Positions 41,722 to 50,678 of a stretch of 64,000 nt of DNA are shown piece after piece. The stretch covers positions 158,184 to 222,183 of the forward strand of contig NZ_LDNB01000014.1 in the NCBI RefSeq assembly GCF_001026695.1, written 5' to 3'. Made by a program: the position numbers and the translations under genes. Positions within the stretch are counted from its first letter, which is position 1. Every line of letters begins with the position of its first letter. The DNA is from Neobacillus vireti. Lineage in GTDB: Bacteria > Bacillota > Bacilli > Bacillales > Cytobacillaceae. Under the pieces are notes generated by a model, which saw nothing but the letters and a program-made list of their open reading frames with translations, was not told the DNA's origin and made no database searches.

Positions 41722-42405
41722 ATTTTCACCATATTAAAACGAAGGAAGCCCCTACTTTTAAGTATGGGGTGGAATTCGGTTTTTTTTTATTTTTTTGGAG
41801 TTTAATATCTTTTTTAAGAATATTTTGATTCATTATAATAAGAATGAGTGTTCGATGTGTTAAGAGATGAGACTTTAAGCTAAAAGGAGGAGTTTTAGAG
41901 GGCAACGAAGAAATTAATACAATTAAGGCGTTATTAGAAAGATTCCCAGAGGCACGGATTATATAAAAATATGTGATTAGGCTCCCGTAATGATCCGCCA
42001 GCGTTTTTCATCGTTCACCCGGAAATTATAAAAAATTAGCATGTGGATAAATTCATTGAGGCATGGAGCCGAATAATCTGAAACGCATTCTTATAAAGGT
42101 TATAAGCGACCGAAGCCAAGAACAAACTGGACGTTCGGTAGCCGATGACTGAGATCCAACAAATAAACAATGTTTTCAGGTGAAAAATATTGGCTAGAAA
42201 CGTATCCTGATTATTATTAAGCAATATTTGGCTTGAGTACTAAGCGATTGAAAGTTCGCTAAACAAAAAGGAACAGGAAGCCTTCCACCAAATGTACCTC
42301 CACCTAGACTACATGCGCCAAAAAGTCCTAAAATAGGGAAGCGGGGAGTTTCCCCATGGAATTTGTGAATTAAAATACATTTGTTGGATACAAGGAGGAA
42401 ACTGA
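41722..42405. other. Decayed region without an intact gene
   Basis: A weak terminator-like hairpin (CCCCTAC/GTATGGGG, 41749-41769, T-run from 41780) lies at the left. AAAGGAGG at 41883-41890 is an excellent ribosome site but no start codon follows; the frame after it encodes about 25 protein-like residues ([17 protein letters not shown]) and stops. Near 42250-42333 another open piece (K-K-E-Q-E-A-F-H-Q-M-Y) ends in TAG. These look like fragments of one or more dead genes. Confidence 0.4.
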
Positions 42406-43050
42406 ATGGAAACCCCAATGATTTATGAACTGCGTCGCCCAAAGAATGTTATTCCTGGGAAGAAGTATCCTGCATTGTTTGTCATGCATGGGATTGGCAG
42501 TAATGAACAAAACATGCTTTCATTAGTTGATGAGTTAGAGGAGTTCTTTTATATATTTAGTATAAGGGGGCATCTATCCCAAGGGCCTGGGTACGCTTAC
42601 TTTACTATCCAGGGCTACGGTAATCCACATCGGGAAATATTCGATGAAGGGATCGATAAATTAACACACTTTATTGATTATGCATCTGAACAATATCCGC
42701 TGGATTCAAACCAAATATTCCTGCTAGGTTTCAGTCAGGGAGCAATTGTTTCTATGACTTTAGCGTTAACACTGGGTAACAAAATAAAAGGTGTTGTCGC
42801 ATTAAGTGGATATATTCCTCTATTTGTAAAAGAAGAATACACTATTAATCCTGGTAAAAATCTATCTGTTTTTATTTCACATGGGGAATTCGATCAGGTT
42901 CTGCCATTTGAATGGGGTAAAGAAAATGTCGAATATTTCAGTAAGTTAGGTATTCCTGTAGCGTTTAATACGTATTCTGAAGGGCACACGGTAAGTGAAA
43001 AAAATCTACAAGATTTTCAAACATGGCTATTAAATGATGTACAAAAATAA
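42406..43050 (+). CDS. Alpha/beta-hydrolase, phospholipase/carboxylesterase type
   Basis: A 214-residue serine hydrolase. The oxyanion region is V-M-H-G-I-G near residue 25, the nucleophile G-F-S-Q-G-A near 108, the acid in H-G-E-F-D-Q-V-L-P near 168 and the catalytic His in S-E-G-H-T near 197. Carboxylesterases of this type cleave small esters. AAGGAGG precedes the ATG. It is first of a probable operon with an extradiol dioxygenase and a broken tautomerase, a combination that suggests breakdown of a phenolic ester (inference). Confidence 0.85.
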   Translation: METPMIYELRRPKNVIPGKKYPALFVMHGIGSNEQNMLSLVDELEEFFYIFSIRGHLSQGPGYAYFTIQGYGNPHREIFDEGIDKLTHFIDYASEQYPLDSNQIFLLGFSQGAIVSMTLALTLGNKIKGVVALSGYIPLFVKEEYTINPGKNLSVFISHGEFDQVLPFEWGKENVEYFSKLGIPVAFNTYSEGHTVSEKNLQDFQTWLLNDVQK

Positions 43051-43075
43051 AGAAAAACAAAGGGAGGAAATTTAG

Positions 43076-43855
43076 ATGATGCCATCATTATTTGTAGCTC
43101 ATGGTGCACCATTGCTTGCAATCGAAAATAATGAGTATACAAAATTTTTAACTCAATTGGGGCGGAATATGCCTCGGCCTAAGGCGATTATTTTATTTTC
43201 AGCTCATTGGGAATCTAACGTTCAAAAGGTTGGCGATGTTGACCAATATAGCACGATTTATGATTTCGGCGGCTTTGATGAAGCACTTTACAAAATTCTA
43301 TACCCTGCTCGTGGAGATAAACAAATTGTCAAAGAAATAGAGGAATTATTTACTGAGAGTGGAGTATCTTTTGAATTGGATACACAACGTGGTTTGGATC
43401 ATGGTGCTTGGATTGTTCTCCGCTTACTTTATCCAAATGCAGATATTCCAGTCATCTCCATGTCCGTCAATTCTAGACTTACCCCAGAAGAGCAATATAA
43501 AATCGGAAAGACTTTGTCAGCATTGCGAGCTCAGGACATTTTAGTAATTGCCAGTGGAGGTACAGTGCATAACCTCAGAGCGGTAAAGTGGAATGACAAT
43601 GGACAGGTTGATCAATGGGCACAAGAATTTGAAGATTGGTTAGCACATCATTTGGAGAAATGGGATTTAACAACACTTTTTAAATACGATTCTTTGGCTC
43701 CGAATGCAGAAATTGCTGTACCTCCATATGGGTCAGAACACTTTATCCCTATTTTTTATGCGATGGGAGCAGCAGACGATAGCCAAAAAGCAACATTACT
43801 TCACCGCAGTTTTCGATATGGCAACCTTAGTCACAGCGTATGGCAATTTGGATAA
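43076..43855 (+). CDS. Extradiol ring-cleavage dioxygenase, DODA/LigB type
   Basis: A 259-residue class III enzyme of the YgiD/DODA family. Four candidate metal-site His are seen: F-V-A-H-G-A-P near residue 8, F-S-A-H-W-E-S near 43, L-D-H-G-A-W near 103 and G-G-T-V-H-N-L near 163. Relatives open the ring of catechols such as DOPA. AGGGAGG precedes two adjacent ATG codons. It starts 25 bases after the esterase gene. Confidence 0.87.
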   Translation: MMPSLFVAHGAPLLAIENNEYTKFLTQLGRNMPRPKAIILFSAHWESNVQKVGDVDQYSTIYDFGGFDEALYKILYPARGDKQIVKEIEELFTESGVSFELDTQRGLDHGAWIVLRLLYPNADIPVISMSVNSRLTPEEQYKIGKTLSALRAQDILVIASGGTVHNLRAVKWNDNGQVDQWAQEFEDWLAHHLEKWDLTTLFKYDSLAPNAEIAVPPYGSEHFIPIFYAMGAADDSQKATLLHRSFRYGNLSHSVWQFG

Positions 43856-43889
43856 TGTTCCGGAAATGATAAAAATAGAGTCATAAAAC

Positions 43890-44086
43890 ATGAATATCAT
43901 TCAAGTCCATCTAATTGAAGGCAGATCTGCAGAATTAAAGCGGCAATTGATTTCAGAAGTTACATCTCTTGTGAGCAGAACATTAGGAAATGCCCCAGAA
44001 ACTATAGAGTGTTAATAAATGAGGTTCCTGAAGAAAATTGGGGAGTAGCCGGCGTGCCAATTAGGCTTTATAGAAGACAGATTTAA
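43890..44086 (+). pseudogene. 4-oxalocrotonate tautomerase-family gene, frameshifted
   Basis: From ATG 43890 the product reads M-N-I-I-Q-V-H-L-I-E-G-R-S and continues to a stop at 44013. From 44006 the next frame continues the same family: R-V-L-I-N-E-V-P-E-E-N-W-G-V-A-G-V-P to TAA at 44084. One base lost in the sequence ACTATAGAGTG explains the break. The residue after Met is Asn instead of the catalytic Pro-1, so the product would be inactive in any case. It would have followed the dioxygenase in the pathway. Confidence 0.8.
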
Positions 44087-44180
44087 TATTTCCACTAATC
44101 CCCTATTATACTTGTCCATAACGATTATAAATTATATACGTATAATGTCGTATGGTTCATAAGTAATAGGGGGTGAAAAA

Positions 44181-44432
44181 ATGTCGGTTGGACATTATTA
44201 TGGAATGTGTCATAGACACATGGGTAGAGCTGTTGAAATCAGAACCCATGACGGAAGAATTCATAGGGGAATCATACATCGTGTCTCCAGAGACAGAGTT
44301 TTTCTTCAACCACTTGGGCGTCCTAGAAACCTAGGAGGTTTTGGTTATGGAGGCTGGGGCTGGGGCTTTGGCGCTGGAATCGCGTTAGGTTTTATTGCTT
44401 CAATAGCAGTACTTTCTTTCTTCTTTTGGTAG
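44181..44432 (+). CDS. Small basic protein with glycine-rich membrane tail
   Basis: An 83-residue protein. Residues 1-45 are rich in His and Arg with I-R-T-H-D-G-R-I-H-R-G-I-I-H-R-V, a pattern like a single LSm/SH3-like strand pair. Residues 48-65 are almost only Gly, Trp and Phe, and 66-83 form a hydrophobic helix ending in F-F-F-W. AGGGGGTG precedes the ATG, and a good terminator follows, so it is a real gene. I have the impression that similar small proteins occur in other Bacillus but know no function. Confidence 0.7.
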   Translation: MSVGHYYGMCHRHMGRAVEIRTHDGRIHRGIIHRVSRDRVFLQPLGRPRNLGGFGYGGWGWGFGAGIALGFIASIAVLSFFFW

Positions 44433-44460
44433 CGATAATTTGATCATTTCTTGATTCAAT

Positions 44461-44497
44461 AATAAACAGACGAGAATTTTTTTCGTCTGTTTATTTT
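44461..44497. terminator. Terminator between converging genes
   Basis: AATAAACAGACGA and TCGTCTGTTTATT pair perfectly, with a T-rich loop. It can act for the small plus-strand gene and the minus-strand metalloprotease gene. Confidence 0.88.
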
Positions 44498-44510
44498 CCG
44501 TTTTATAGTA

Positions 44511-45290
44511 CTATCTTATTATTTGAGCAATATTATCTGTGTTGATATTAAGGAGATCCTTACTTGTTTTGTTAGTTGCTTCAATATAATTCTTAACCAA
44601 ATAATATCCAACACTGTATCCTGCCATTTTCGGATAGAAACGTAATCCATACAATATGTTTTGATGTTTAATATCACTTTTTAGAATATTTCTATTTGGG
44701 AACACTATGTTATTCCACATTTTCTTTAGTTCTTCATTGGAATAATAGGATGTCCACGCAGCTAAAAATTCTTCACCCATTCTTTCACGTACTGCATTTT
44801 CAGCTAATCCTTCCAAAATGATTGTATCCAACAATACGTAATCATCTTCGTCTTTTTGATACTTGAATAACCGACAAACATGGTTATACTCATGTGTAAA
44901 CAATGCCCTTATTTCCTTTTCAAAGTTATCCTCTGAAATAAATAAAAGTAGTTTATCTTTGAAGGCCAAACCTGATTTTCCGTTAAAGTCCTGTTTTAAT
45001 TTTCTGTTGAGTATATCGGATGGAAAAATATAAATAGGGATATTTGGTCCTTCCCACACTTTTTGAAGTCGTAGGTTTTCCTCTTGTACAATCTCCCATA
45101 CTTTATTTTTTTGTAACTTTTTCACTACCATGTTTCCGTTCCTGAGAGGATAATACATTCCATATTGAGTTAAGTAATCGTAGATTTCGGAAGCTGAAGC
45201 ATCCTCAAAGTGTACGATTAACTTTTCGCATATTTCAATTGGTTTATGATATAAATCGTGTAACCACTCATCTGTTCTAATCACTCCCAT
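44511..45290 (-). CDS. yjaZ: DUF2268 predicted Zn-dependent protease (YjaZ-like)
   Basis: A 259-residue protein. A zinc-protease motif F-T-H-E-Y-N-H near residue 152 is followed by L-E-G-L-A-E-N near 177 with the third-ligand Glu, and K-M-A-G-Y-S-V-G-Y near 232; these are the DUF2268 hallmarks. B. subtilis YjaZ is linked to heat shock; substrates are unknown. ATG 45290 lies eight bases after TTAGGAG; the frame opens 15 codons earlier without such a site. Confidence 0.85.
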   Translation of the reverse strand: MGVIRTDEWLHDLYHKPIEICEKLIVHFEDASASEIYDYLTQYGMYYPLRNGNMVVKKLQKNKVWEIVQEENLRLQKVWEGPNIPIYIFPSDILNRKLKQDFNGKSGLAFKDKLLLFISEDNFEKEIRALFTHEYNHVCRLFKYQKDEDDYVLLDTIILEGLAENAVRERMGEEFLAAWTSYYSNEELKKMWNNIVFPNRNILKSDIKHQNILYGLRFYPKMAGYSVGYYLVKNYIEATNKTSKDLLNINTDNIAQIIR

Positions 45291-45383
45291 ATCTGCACTC
45301 CTAACTACATATTTCATTAAAAATACATTATGCACTTAGCATATAAACGTTCCGAAACTGATTAAAAACTATCCAAAATAAAG

Positions 45384-45414
45384 AGAAGCATCTGCAATAC
45401 ATGCATCTGCTTCT
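45384..45414 (-). terminator. Terminator of the nucleosidase gene
   Basis: On the minus strand AGAAGCA-TGCA and TGCA-TGCTTCT pair with a small internal loop, followed by CTTTATTTT. Confidence 0.65.
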
Positions 45415-45466
45415 TCAGAGGTAAATATATTTGATCTGGTTCGGTGGTAGTAAGATCAATATTTCA

Positions 45467-46324
45467 TTAATTCGCCAAGCTGGAAAAGGGGCCATTCCCC
45501 ATGGTCTTGACAATCTCAACGGCAAATTCGGCGCAATATTGCCCGGCGGTTTCTAAATCTTCTATTTTATCACCTGAAACTTCAGAGTTTGAGACTGTTC
45601 TGACTGATAGGAAAGGAATGTTGAAGCCTATTGCTACTTGTGCCACTGAAGCGGCTTCCATTTCTTCCACACTTGTACCTGCTTTCTTGTGGAACCAGTG
45701 AATTCGGTCTACTTCCCTGTTCAAAAAGTCGGAACTGCCGACTTTCCCGATGACTACTTTTCCATACTTATACTTAGGGGCGGCACGTAACGCTGCTTTC
45801 ACAAGACTGGGGTTGCTCTTAAAGGAGGCATACTCTTTTATTTCCCCATTTTCTCTCATTTCTGTTTTGACGAATTTCCATGTTTTTGGACGAATTCCCT
45901 GGCCCTCTCCTAAACGCTCCGAGCTAAGCCTGCCGATATTCATCACCTCCATACCAATCACGGAATCAAATACACGGAGATTCGGATCATGTCCTCCTGC
46001 CGTTCCTTGATTAATAATTGCCCTTGGATCATAGTGTTCGATCAGTAACGCGGTTGAAGCTGCTGCATGAACCATGCCGATTCCGGTTCTTGAAATGACG
46101 ACGGGAATCCCTTTTATTCTTCCAATATAATAGCTATAATTACCATGGGTTTCTTGTTTATATTGACCCATTTCTTTAAGAAGAACAGAAATCTCGATGT
46201 CCATCGCTCCTTGAACAGCAATAGGCTGCCCGTCTTTTTGGCGGCTGCTTGCTGCTTCCTTCATGGAAGGAAATCCAGCTAGAAAAAATGCCATCATCAT
46301 TAGTAACGCCGTAAAAAACCTCAT
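45467..46324 (-). CDS. Secreted nucleosidase/phosphorylase-family protein (MTA/SAH nucleosidase-like)
   Basis: A 285-residue PNP/UDP-family protein with a signal peptide (residues 1-25, M-A-F-F-L-A-G-F then A-A-S). The family core is visible: Q-G-A-M-D-I-E-I near residue 37, G-T-A-G-G near 107, S-S-D-F near 193 and V-E-E-M-E-A-A-S-V-A near 218, with the Glu that binds ribose. The place of the catalytic Asp of MtnN (S-D) reads V-S-N-S-E, so Asn replaces Asp; futalosine hydrolases also have Asn there. Export is unusual for MtnN. It may scavenge nucleosides outside the cell. ATG 46324 follows GGAGGG by seven bases. Confidence 0.8.
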   Translation of the reverse strand: MRFFTALLMMMAFFLAGFPSMKEAASSRQKDGQPIAVQGAMDIEISVLLKEMGQYKQETHGNYSYYIGRIKGIPVVISRTGIGMVHAAASTALLIEHYDPRAIINQGTAGGHDPNLRVFDSVIGMEVMNIGRLSSERLGEGQGIRPKTWKFVKTEMRENGEIKEYASFKSNPSLVKAALRAAPKYKYGKVVIGKVGSSDFLNREVDRIHWFHKKAGTSVEEMEAASVAQVAIGFNIPFLSVRTVSNSEVSGDKIEDLETAGQYCAEFAVEIVKTMGNGPFSSLAN

Positions 46325-46502
46325 CCAAAGACCCTCCACCTAAAGTAGTCTCATCCAACTTGATGCAGCAGTAATATACTGCGATTCAATCTAGGTTATA
46401 TTATTTTTCAACTATCAGAAATCTATCCAACAGCATGGGAGCATTCCTCATAAAGTCGTAGACAACTTTATGAATTGGAATAAGCAAATTAGTTAGAGAT
46501 TA

Positions 46503-46521
46503 GGGACTGCCACATTGTCCC
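46503..46521. repeat. Dispersed palindrome GGGAC..GTCCC
   Basis: GGGACTGCCACATTGTCCC has 5-bp arms. Confidence 0.5.
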
Positions 46522-46560
46522 AGAATAAAAAATTGCAGATGATGATAAAAGAATACCCTT

Positions 46561-46597
46561 TGTTACCGCTTACATTACATTTCCACCCAGATATAAT
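46561..46597 (+). promoter_or_regulatory. cre site overlapping the xylF-type promoter
   Basis: TGTTACCGCTTACA (46561-46574) matches the CcpA consensus TGWAANCGNTNWCA at 13 of 14 positions. The last six bases serve as a poor -35 box, 17 bases before TATAAT (46592-46597). The weak -35 suits activation by the YesN-type regulator, and CcpA bound here would block it. Confidence 0.75.
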
Positions 46598-46636
46598 TGA
46601 ACTGTAGTCATAAAATAAAGTTCGGAGGAAACCAGA

Positions 46637-47749
46637 ATGAAAAAATTAGTAAAAATGCTTTCTTTGATGATGGCAGTCATGCTCTTCACTGGCATGCTAG
46701 CAGCTTGCAGCGGCAAAACCGGTGGTAAAGCAGGTAAAGTTGATGTAGGAATCGTATTGCCGACAAAGGATGAGCCAAGATGGGTGCAGGACGAACAACG
46801 ATTTAAAGATGCTTTAAAAGGCTCAGATTATACGACAGAAATTTTATTCAGCCAAGGTTCTTCCGCTAAGGAAAAAGAGAACGTTGAAACACTCATTAAC
46901 AAAGGCATTAAGGTTCTCATTATCTGCCCGCAAGATGGAGATGCAGCTGCAGCTGCAGTTGAAGCAGCGAAAAAAGAGAAAATCACAGTTATTTCATATG
47001 ACCGTTTAATCACACATACAGATGCTGTTGATTACTACGTTACATTCGACAGCGTCGCAGTAGGCGCAGCACAAGGGCAATACTTGATTGACCATGTAAA
47101 AGGTAAAGATATGCCATTATATCTTTATGCCGGCGCGGCTTCTGACAATAACGCGTTCTTGTTCTTCCAAGGAGCTTGGAGCGTTCTTCAGCCAAAAATC
47201 GCTGATGGAACATTTAAAGTGGCTAACTCCAGTGCAGCTGAAGGTCTAAAAGAGAAGCAAGAGCTTTCACGTGAAGAATTAAGTAAAATTTTAGGTCAGG
47301 TTACCACAAACTGGGATGCGAACGATGCAAAAAACAAAGCGCAAACCCATTTAACAGCTGCAAGTGCGGCATTAAAAGGTGATGTAGCTGTATTAGCTCC
47401 AAACGATGGAACAGCACGTTCAATCGCTGATGTATTCGCATCTGACGGGGATATTAAGAGCTATGTGGTAACAGGTCAAGACGCTGAAAAAGCATCGATT
47501 CAATACGTAATTGACAGCAAACAATCCATGACCGTTTTCAAGGATGTTCGTACGCTTGTTAAGGATGCAATGGGGATGGCTGTTACGATTCTAGATGGAA
47601 AAAAACCTGAAACAACTGGAACATACGATAATGGCAAGATTAAGGTTAATGCAAAACAAACGAATGTTATTGTTGTGGATAAAGAAAATGTGAAGAAAGA
47701 ACTAATTGATTCAGACTACTACAAAGCAAGCGACTTTAAAGGATTGTAA
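46637..47749 (+). CDS. Sugar-binding lipoprotein of CUT2 ABC transporter (XylF/ChvE type)
   Basis: A 370-residue periplasmic-binding protein of the ribose/xylose type. The lipobox M-L-A-A-C places the lipid Cys near residue 24. Ligand-site features are D-E-P-R-W near 45, S-Y-D-R-L-I near 115, A-G-A-A-S-D-N-N-A near 155 and G-Q-D-A-E near 282. It resembles XylF and ChvE (xylose, glucose, galactose, arabinose). GGAGG precedes the ATG. Cotranscribed with the ATPase and permease genes that follow. Confidence 0.88.
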   Translation: MKKLVKMLSLMMAVMLFTGMLAACSGKTGGKAGKVDVGIVLPTKDEPRWVQDEQRFKDALKGSDYTTEILFSQGSSAKEKENVETLINKGIKVLIICPQDGDAAAAAVEAAKKEKITVISYDRLITHTDAVDYYVTFDSVAVGAAQGQYLIDHVKGKDMPLYLYAGAASDNNAFLFFQGAWSVLQPKIADGTFKVANSSAAEGLKEKQELSREELSKILGQVTTNWDANDAKNKAQTHLTAASAALKGDVAVLAPNDGTARSIADVFASDGDIKSYVVTGQDAEKASIQYVIDSKQSMTVFKDVRTLVKDAMGMAVTILDGKKPETTGTYDNGKIKVNAKQTNVIVVDKENVKKELIDSDYYKASDFKGL

Positions 47750-47768
47750 AAAGCTAAAGCAAAGGTGG

Positions 47769-47807
47769 TTGCAAAATAGTGATAGTTTCTCTATCACTAT
47801 TTTGCAA
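47769..47807 (+). terminator. Intercistronic hairpin after the xylF-type gene
   Basis: TTGCAAAATAGTGATAG and its exact complement form 17-bp perfect arms around TTTCT. It fills most of the 90-base gap to the ATPase gene and is the strongest of the hairpins that follow binding-protein genes in this window. Confidence 0.8.
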
Positions 47808-47839
47808 TTATAACCGTTGTTTTGTAAGGGGGGAGCAGG

Positions 47840-49360
47840 ATGAGTAAGTACATTTTGGAAATGAATCAAATTTCTAAGCATTTTAGCGGAGTGAAGGCAC
47901 TTAGCGATGTTAATTTTAAAGTGGAAAAAGGTGAGATTCACTGCTTAATAGGCGAGAACGGAGCGGGGAAGTCGACACTGATGAAAGTACTTAGCGGTGT
48001 GCATCCTTATGGGACCTATGAGGGTGATATCGTTTTTGAAGGTGCTGTGCAGCAGTTTAACAAAATTAGTGATAGCGTTAAGGCTGGCATCGGAATTATT
48101 TATCAGGAGCTGGCGTTGTTTCCTGACCTCTCAGTCTACGAAAATATCTTTGCAGGTAACGAAGTGAAGCGCGGGGGAATTATTGACTGGAACCAGACTA
48201 TCGTTCAAGCGAAGAAAATGCTGGAAAAAGTAAAGCTGGATGTAAATCCTGATACATTAATTAAAGATTTGGGTGTTGGAAAACAGCAGCTTGTCGAAAT
48301 CGCCAAAGCGTTAAGTAAAGACGTAAAGCTCCTAATTTTGGATGAACCAACCGCCGCTCTCAATGAGGATGACAGCGAAAATCTTCTTGAGTTATTAGGT
48401 GAACTGAAAAGACAGGGAATCACCTGCATCATGATTTCACACAAATTGAAAGAGGTAATCTCCATTGCTGATAAGGCGACTGTGCTCAGGGATGGACAAA
48501 CAATCTGTACGTTGGATGCCGCAAAAGGAGAAATTCAGGAGAGCATTATCATTAAAAATATGGTTGGGCGCGAAATCGATGACATTTATCCAAAAAGAGA
48601 AAAGAAAAAAGCAGGCGAGAAAATTCTCGAATTATCTAACTGGTCCTGCTATGATCCCCAATTAGGCAGACAAGTCATTAAAGATGTAAATCTTCATGTT
48701 AAAAAAGGCGAAATCGTCGGACTTGCAGGTTTGATGGGCTCAGGAAGAACAGAACTTGCACTTAGTATTTTCGGCAATGCCAAGTCCTATAAGCTGCACG
48801 GAGATTTAGTATTGAATGGAACATCAACAACGCTTAAACACACTAGTGATGCAATCAAAGCAGGAATCGCTTATGTAACGGAAGATCGAAAAGGCGATGG
48901 GCTGTTTTTAATACAAGATATTAAAAGTAATATTTCGGCTGCCAATCTAAAGGGCATCTCGAGAAAGGGAGTCATAAACGACAATGAAGAAATCAAAATA
49001 GCAGAAAACTATAAAAACTCCCTTACCATTAAGGCCTCGTCATTGGAGCAGATGACAGGGAATTTAAGTGGTGGCAATCAGCAGAAAGTGTCATTAGGTA
49101 AATGGTTATTTGTTGGTCCAAAGCTTCTAATATTGGATGAACCAACCCGCGGAATCGACGTAGGTGCAAAATTTGAAATTTACACAGTGATGAATAAATT
49201 AATTGAAGCAGGTATGAGCATTGTCATGATTTCTTCTGAGCTTGGTGAAGTACTCGGAATGAGTGATCGCGTGTATGTCATGGCTCAAGGTGAAATTAAA
49301 GGTGAAATGAAGGTTGAAGAGGCCAACCAAGAAAAAATAATGCAGCTTGCTACGCAATAA
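47840..49360 (+). CDS. CUT2 ABC transporter ATPase with two nucleotide-binding domains (XylG type)
   Basis: A 506-residue duplicated ATPase. Domain 1 (about 5-245) has Walker A G-E-N-G-A-G-K-S-T near 37 and Walker B L-L-I-L-D-E-P-T-A-A-L near 165. Domain 2 (about 260-500) has a degenerate Walker A G-L-M-G-S-G-R-T-E-L near 297 and a good signature L-S-G-G-N-Q-Q-K near 412. This asymmetry is normal for XylG, RbsA and MglA. AAGGGGGGAGCAGG precedes the ATG; the permease gene follows after 20 bases. Confidence 0.92.
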   Translation: MSKYILEMNQISKHFSGVKALSDVNFKVEKGEIHCLIGENGAGKSTLMKVLSGVHPYGTYEGDIVFEGAVQQFNKISDSVKAGIGIIYQELALFPDLSVYENIFAGNEVKRGGIIDWNQTIVQAKKMLEKVKLDVNPDTLIKDLGVGKQQLVEIAKALSKDVKLLILDEPTAALNEDDSENLLELLGELKRQGITCIMISHKLKEVISIADKATVLRDGQTICTLDAAKGEIQESIIIKNMVGREIDDIYPKREKKKAGEKILELSNWSCYDPQLGRQVIKDVNLHVKKGEIVGLAGLMGSGRTELALSIFGNAKSYKLHGDLVLNGTSTTLKHTSDAIKAGIAYVTEDRKGDGLFLIQDIKSNISAANLKGISRKGVINDNEEIKIAENYKNSLTIKASSLEQMTGNLSGGNQQKVSLGKWLFVGPKLLILDEPTRGIDVGAKFEIYTVMNKLIEAGMSIVMISSELGEVLGMSDRVYVMAQGEIKGEMKVEEANQEKIMQLATQ

Positions 49361-49380
49361 CGAAATAGGAGGTTAAACGA

Positions 49381-50553
49381 ATGAACTTATTCAAGGAACT
49401 AAAAACCCTACTCAGTGAAAATATTCGTGAATACGGAATGTATATTGCCTTATTTGTTATTTTCCTTACATTCTCCTTTATGACGGACGGACTATTTATG
49501 TCTTCTCGTAATTTAAGTAATCTACTCGATTCAACCGGTTACATTGCTGTACTGGCAGTCGGAATGACACTTGTTATTGTCATTCGGCATATTGATTTAT
49601 CCATCGGATTTTTAGCGGGATTCCTCGGCGCCATTACCGCTATTCTCCTTATGCATGCAGGAGTCCCTATGTATATTACGATTCCTATCATTCTTATTTT
49701 GGGAATTATTATTGGACTGTGCACCGGCTTCCTAGTTGCCCAAGTTGGCATACCTGCCTTTGTCGCAACCTTGGCAGGGATGCTGATCTTCCGAGGCGCC
49801 CTATTACAAGTCACCGAAAAAACAGGTACGATTATTATCCAGGATAAAGCTTTTAATATGATCGGAAACGGATATATACCTTCACTTCTCGAAGTGAACG
49901 GTCTTCATTTGCTTTCGCTGATTGTTGGATTTTTAGGTATTTTACTATATATCTACAGTGATATACAAACACGTAAAAACAAGATTAAGTATGGCTTCGA
50001 AGTTATTTCTAAAGAGATTTTTGCTCTGAAGGTTGTATTTGTTTCAGCAATTATTGCTTATATTACGTGGATTCTCGCAGGATATAACGGATTTTCCTGG
50101 ACGGTCATCATCATGGTATTGATTGTTGTGATCTATCACTTCCTTACAACAAAGACGGTGCTTGGGAGACATATCTATGCTGTGGGAAGTAACCCGGAAG
50201 CAGCGCATCTTAGCGGTATGAATGTGAAGAAAATCACCTATATTGTCTTCGGTTCAATGGGAATGCTTGCAGCGCTTTCAGGTATTCTATTTACTTCACG
50301 TTTGCAATCGGCGACGACAACTGCAGGGACATTATTTGAACTTGATGCCATTGCCGCGGCATACGTCGGTGGTGTATCTTCTGCCGGTGGAGTTGGTAAA
50401 GTAACTGGGGCTGTGATTGGTGCGATTGTTATGGCTGCCCTCACGAACGGAATGAACTTACTCGGAGTCGGAATCTCCTATCAGTACATGATTCGCGGCG
50501 GAGTATTAGCAGGAGCTGTTATTTTTGATGTAATGACACGGAAAAAGAGATAG
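49381..50553 (+). CDS. CUT2 ABC transporter permease (XylH type)
   Basis: A 390-residue membrane protein with about ten helices, the usual length for XylH/GguB. R-H-I-D-L-S-I-G near residue 63 and Y-A-V-G-S-N-P-E-A-A near 265 are family marks. AGGAGG precedes the ATG. Last gene of the transporter operon, followed by a terminator. Confidence 0.9.
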   Translation: MNLFKELKTLLSENIREYGMYIALFVIFLTFSFMTDGLFMSSRNLSNLLDSTGYIAVLAVGMTLVIVIRHIDLSIGFLAGFLGAITAILLMHAGVPMYITIPIILILGIIIGLCTGFLVAQVGIPAFVATLAGMLIFRGALLQVTEKTGTIIIQDKAFNMIGNGYIPSLLEVNGLHLLSLIVGFLGILLYIYSDIQTRKNKIKYGFEVISKEIFALKVVFVSAIIAYITWILAGYNGFSWTVIIMVLIVVIYHFLTTKTVLGRHIYAVGSNPEAAHLSGMNVKKITYIVFGSMGMLAALSGILFTSRLQSATTTAGTLFELDAIAAAYVGGVSSAGGVGKVTGAVIGAIVMAALTNGMNLLGVGISYQYMIRGGVLAGAVIFDVMTRKKR

Positions 50554-50569
50554 TTTAATAGTATAAACC

Positions 50570-50596
50570 GAGGGACCCAAAAAGTTCCTCTTTTTT
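50570..50596 (+). terminator. Terminator of the xylFGH-type operon
   Basis: GAGGGAC and GTTCCTC form the stem, followed by TTTTTT. Confidence 0.75.
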
Positions 50597-50612
50597 AATT
50601 TATACCATTATA

Positions 50613-50640
50613 TTGAAGAATGGCAGTTAGATGATATGAT
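50613..50640 (+). promoter_or_regulatory. Promoter of the three-component sensor operon
   Basis: TTGAAG (50613-50618) and TATGAT (50635-50640) are 16 bases apart, 38 bases before the GTG start. Confidence 0.5.
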
Positions 50641-50678
50641 GAATTTAGTCGATTACTTTTGTAAAGGAGATACTTTTC

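Noticed and set aside
42036..42224. 62-codon minus-strand open frame
   Set aside because: No ribosome site and no recognisable pattern; it lies in the decayed region.
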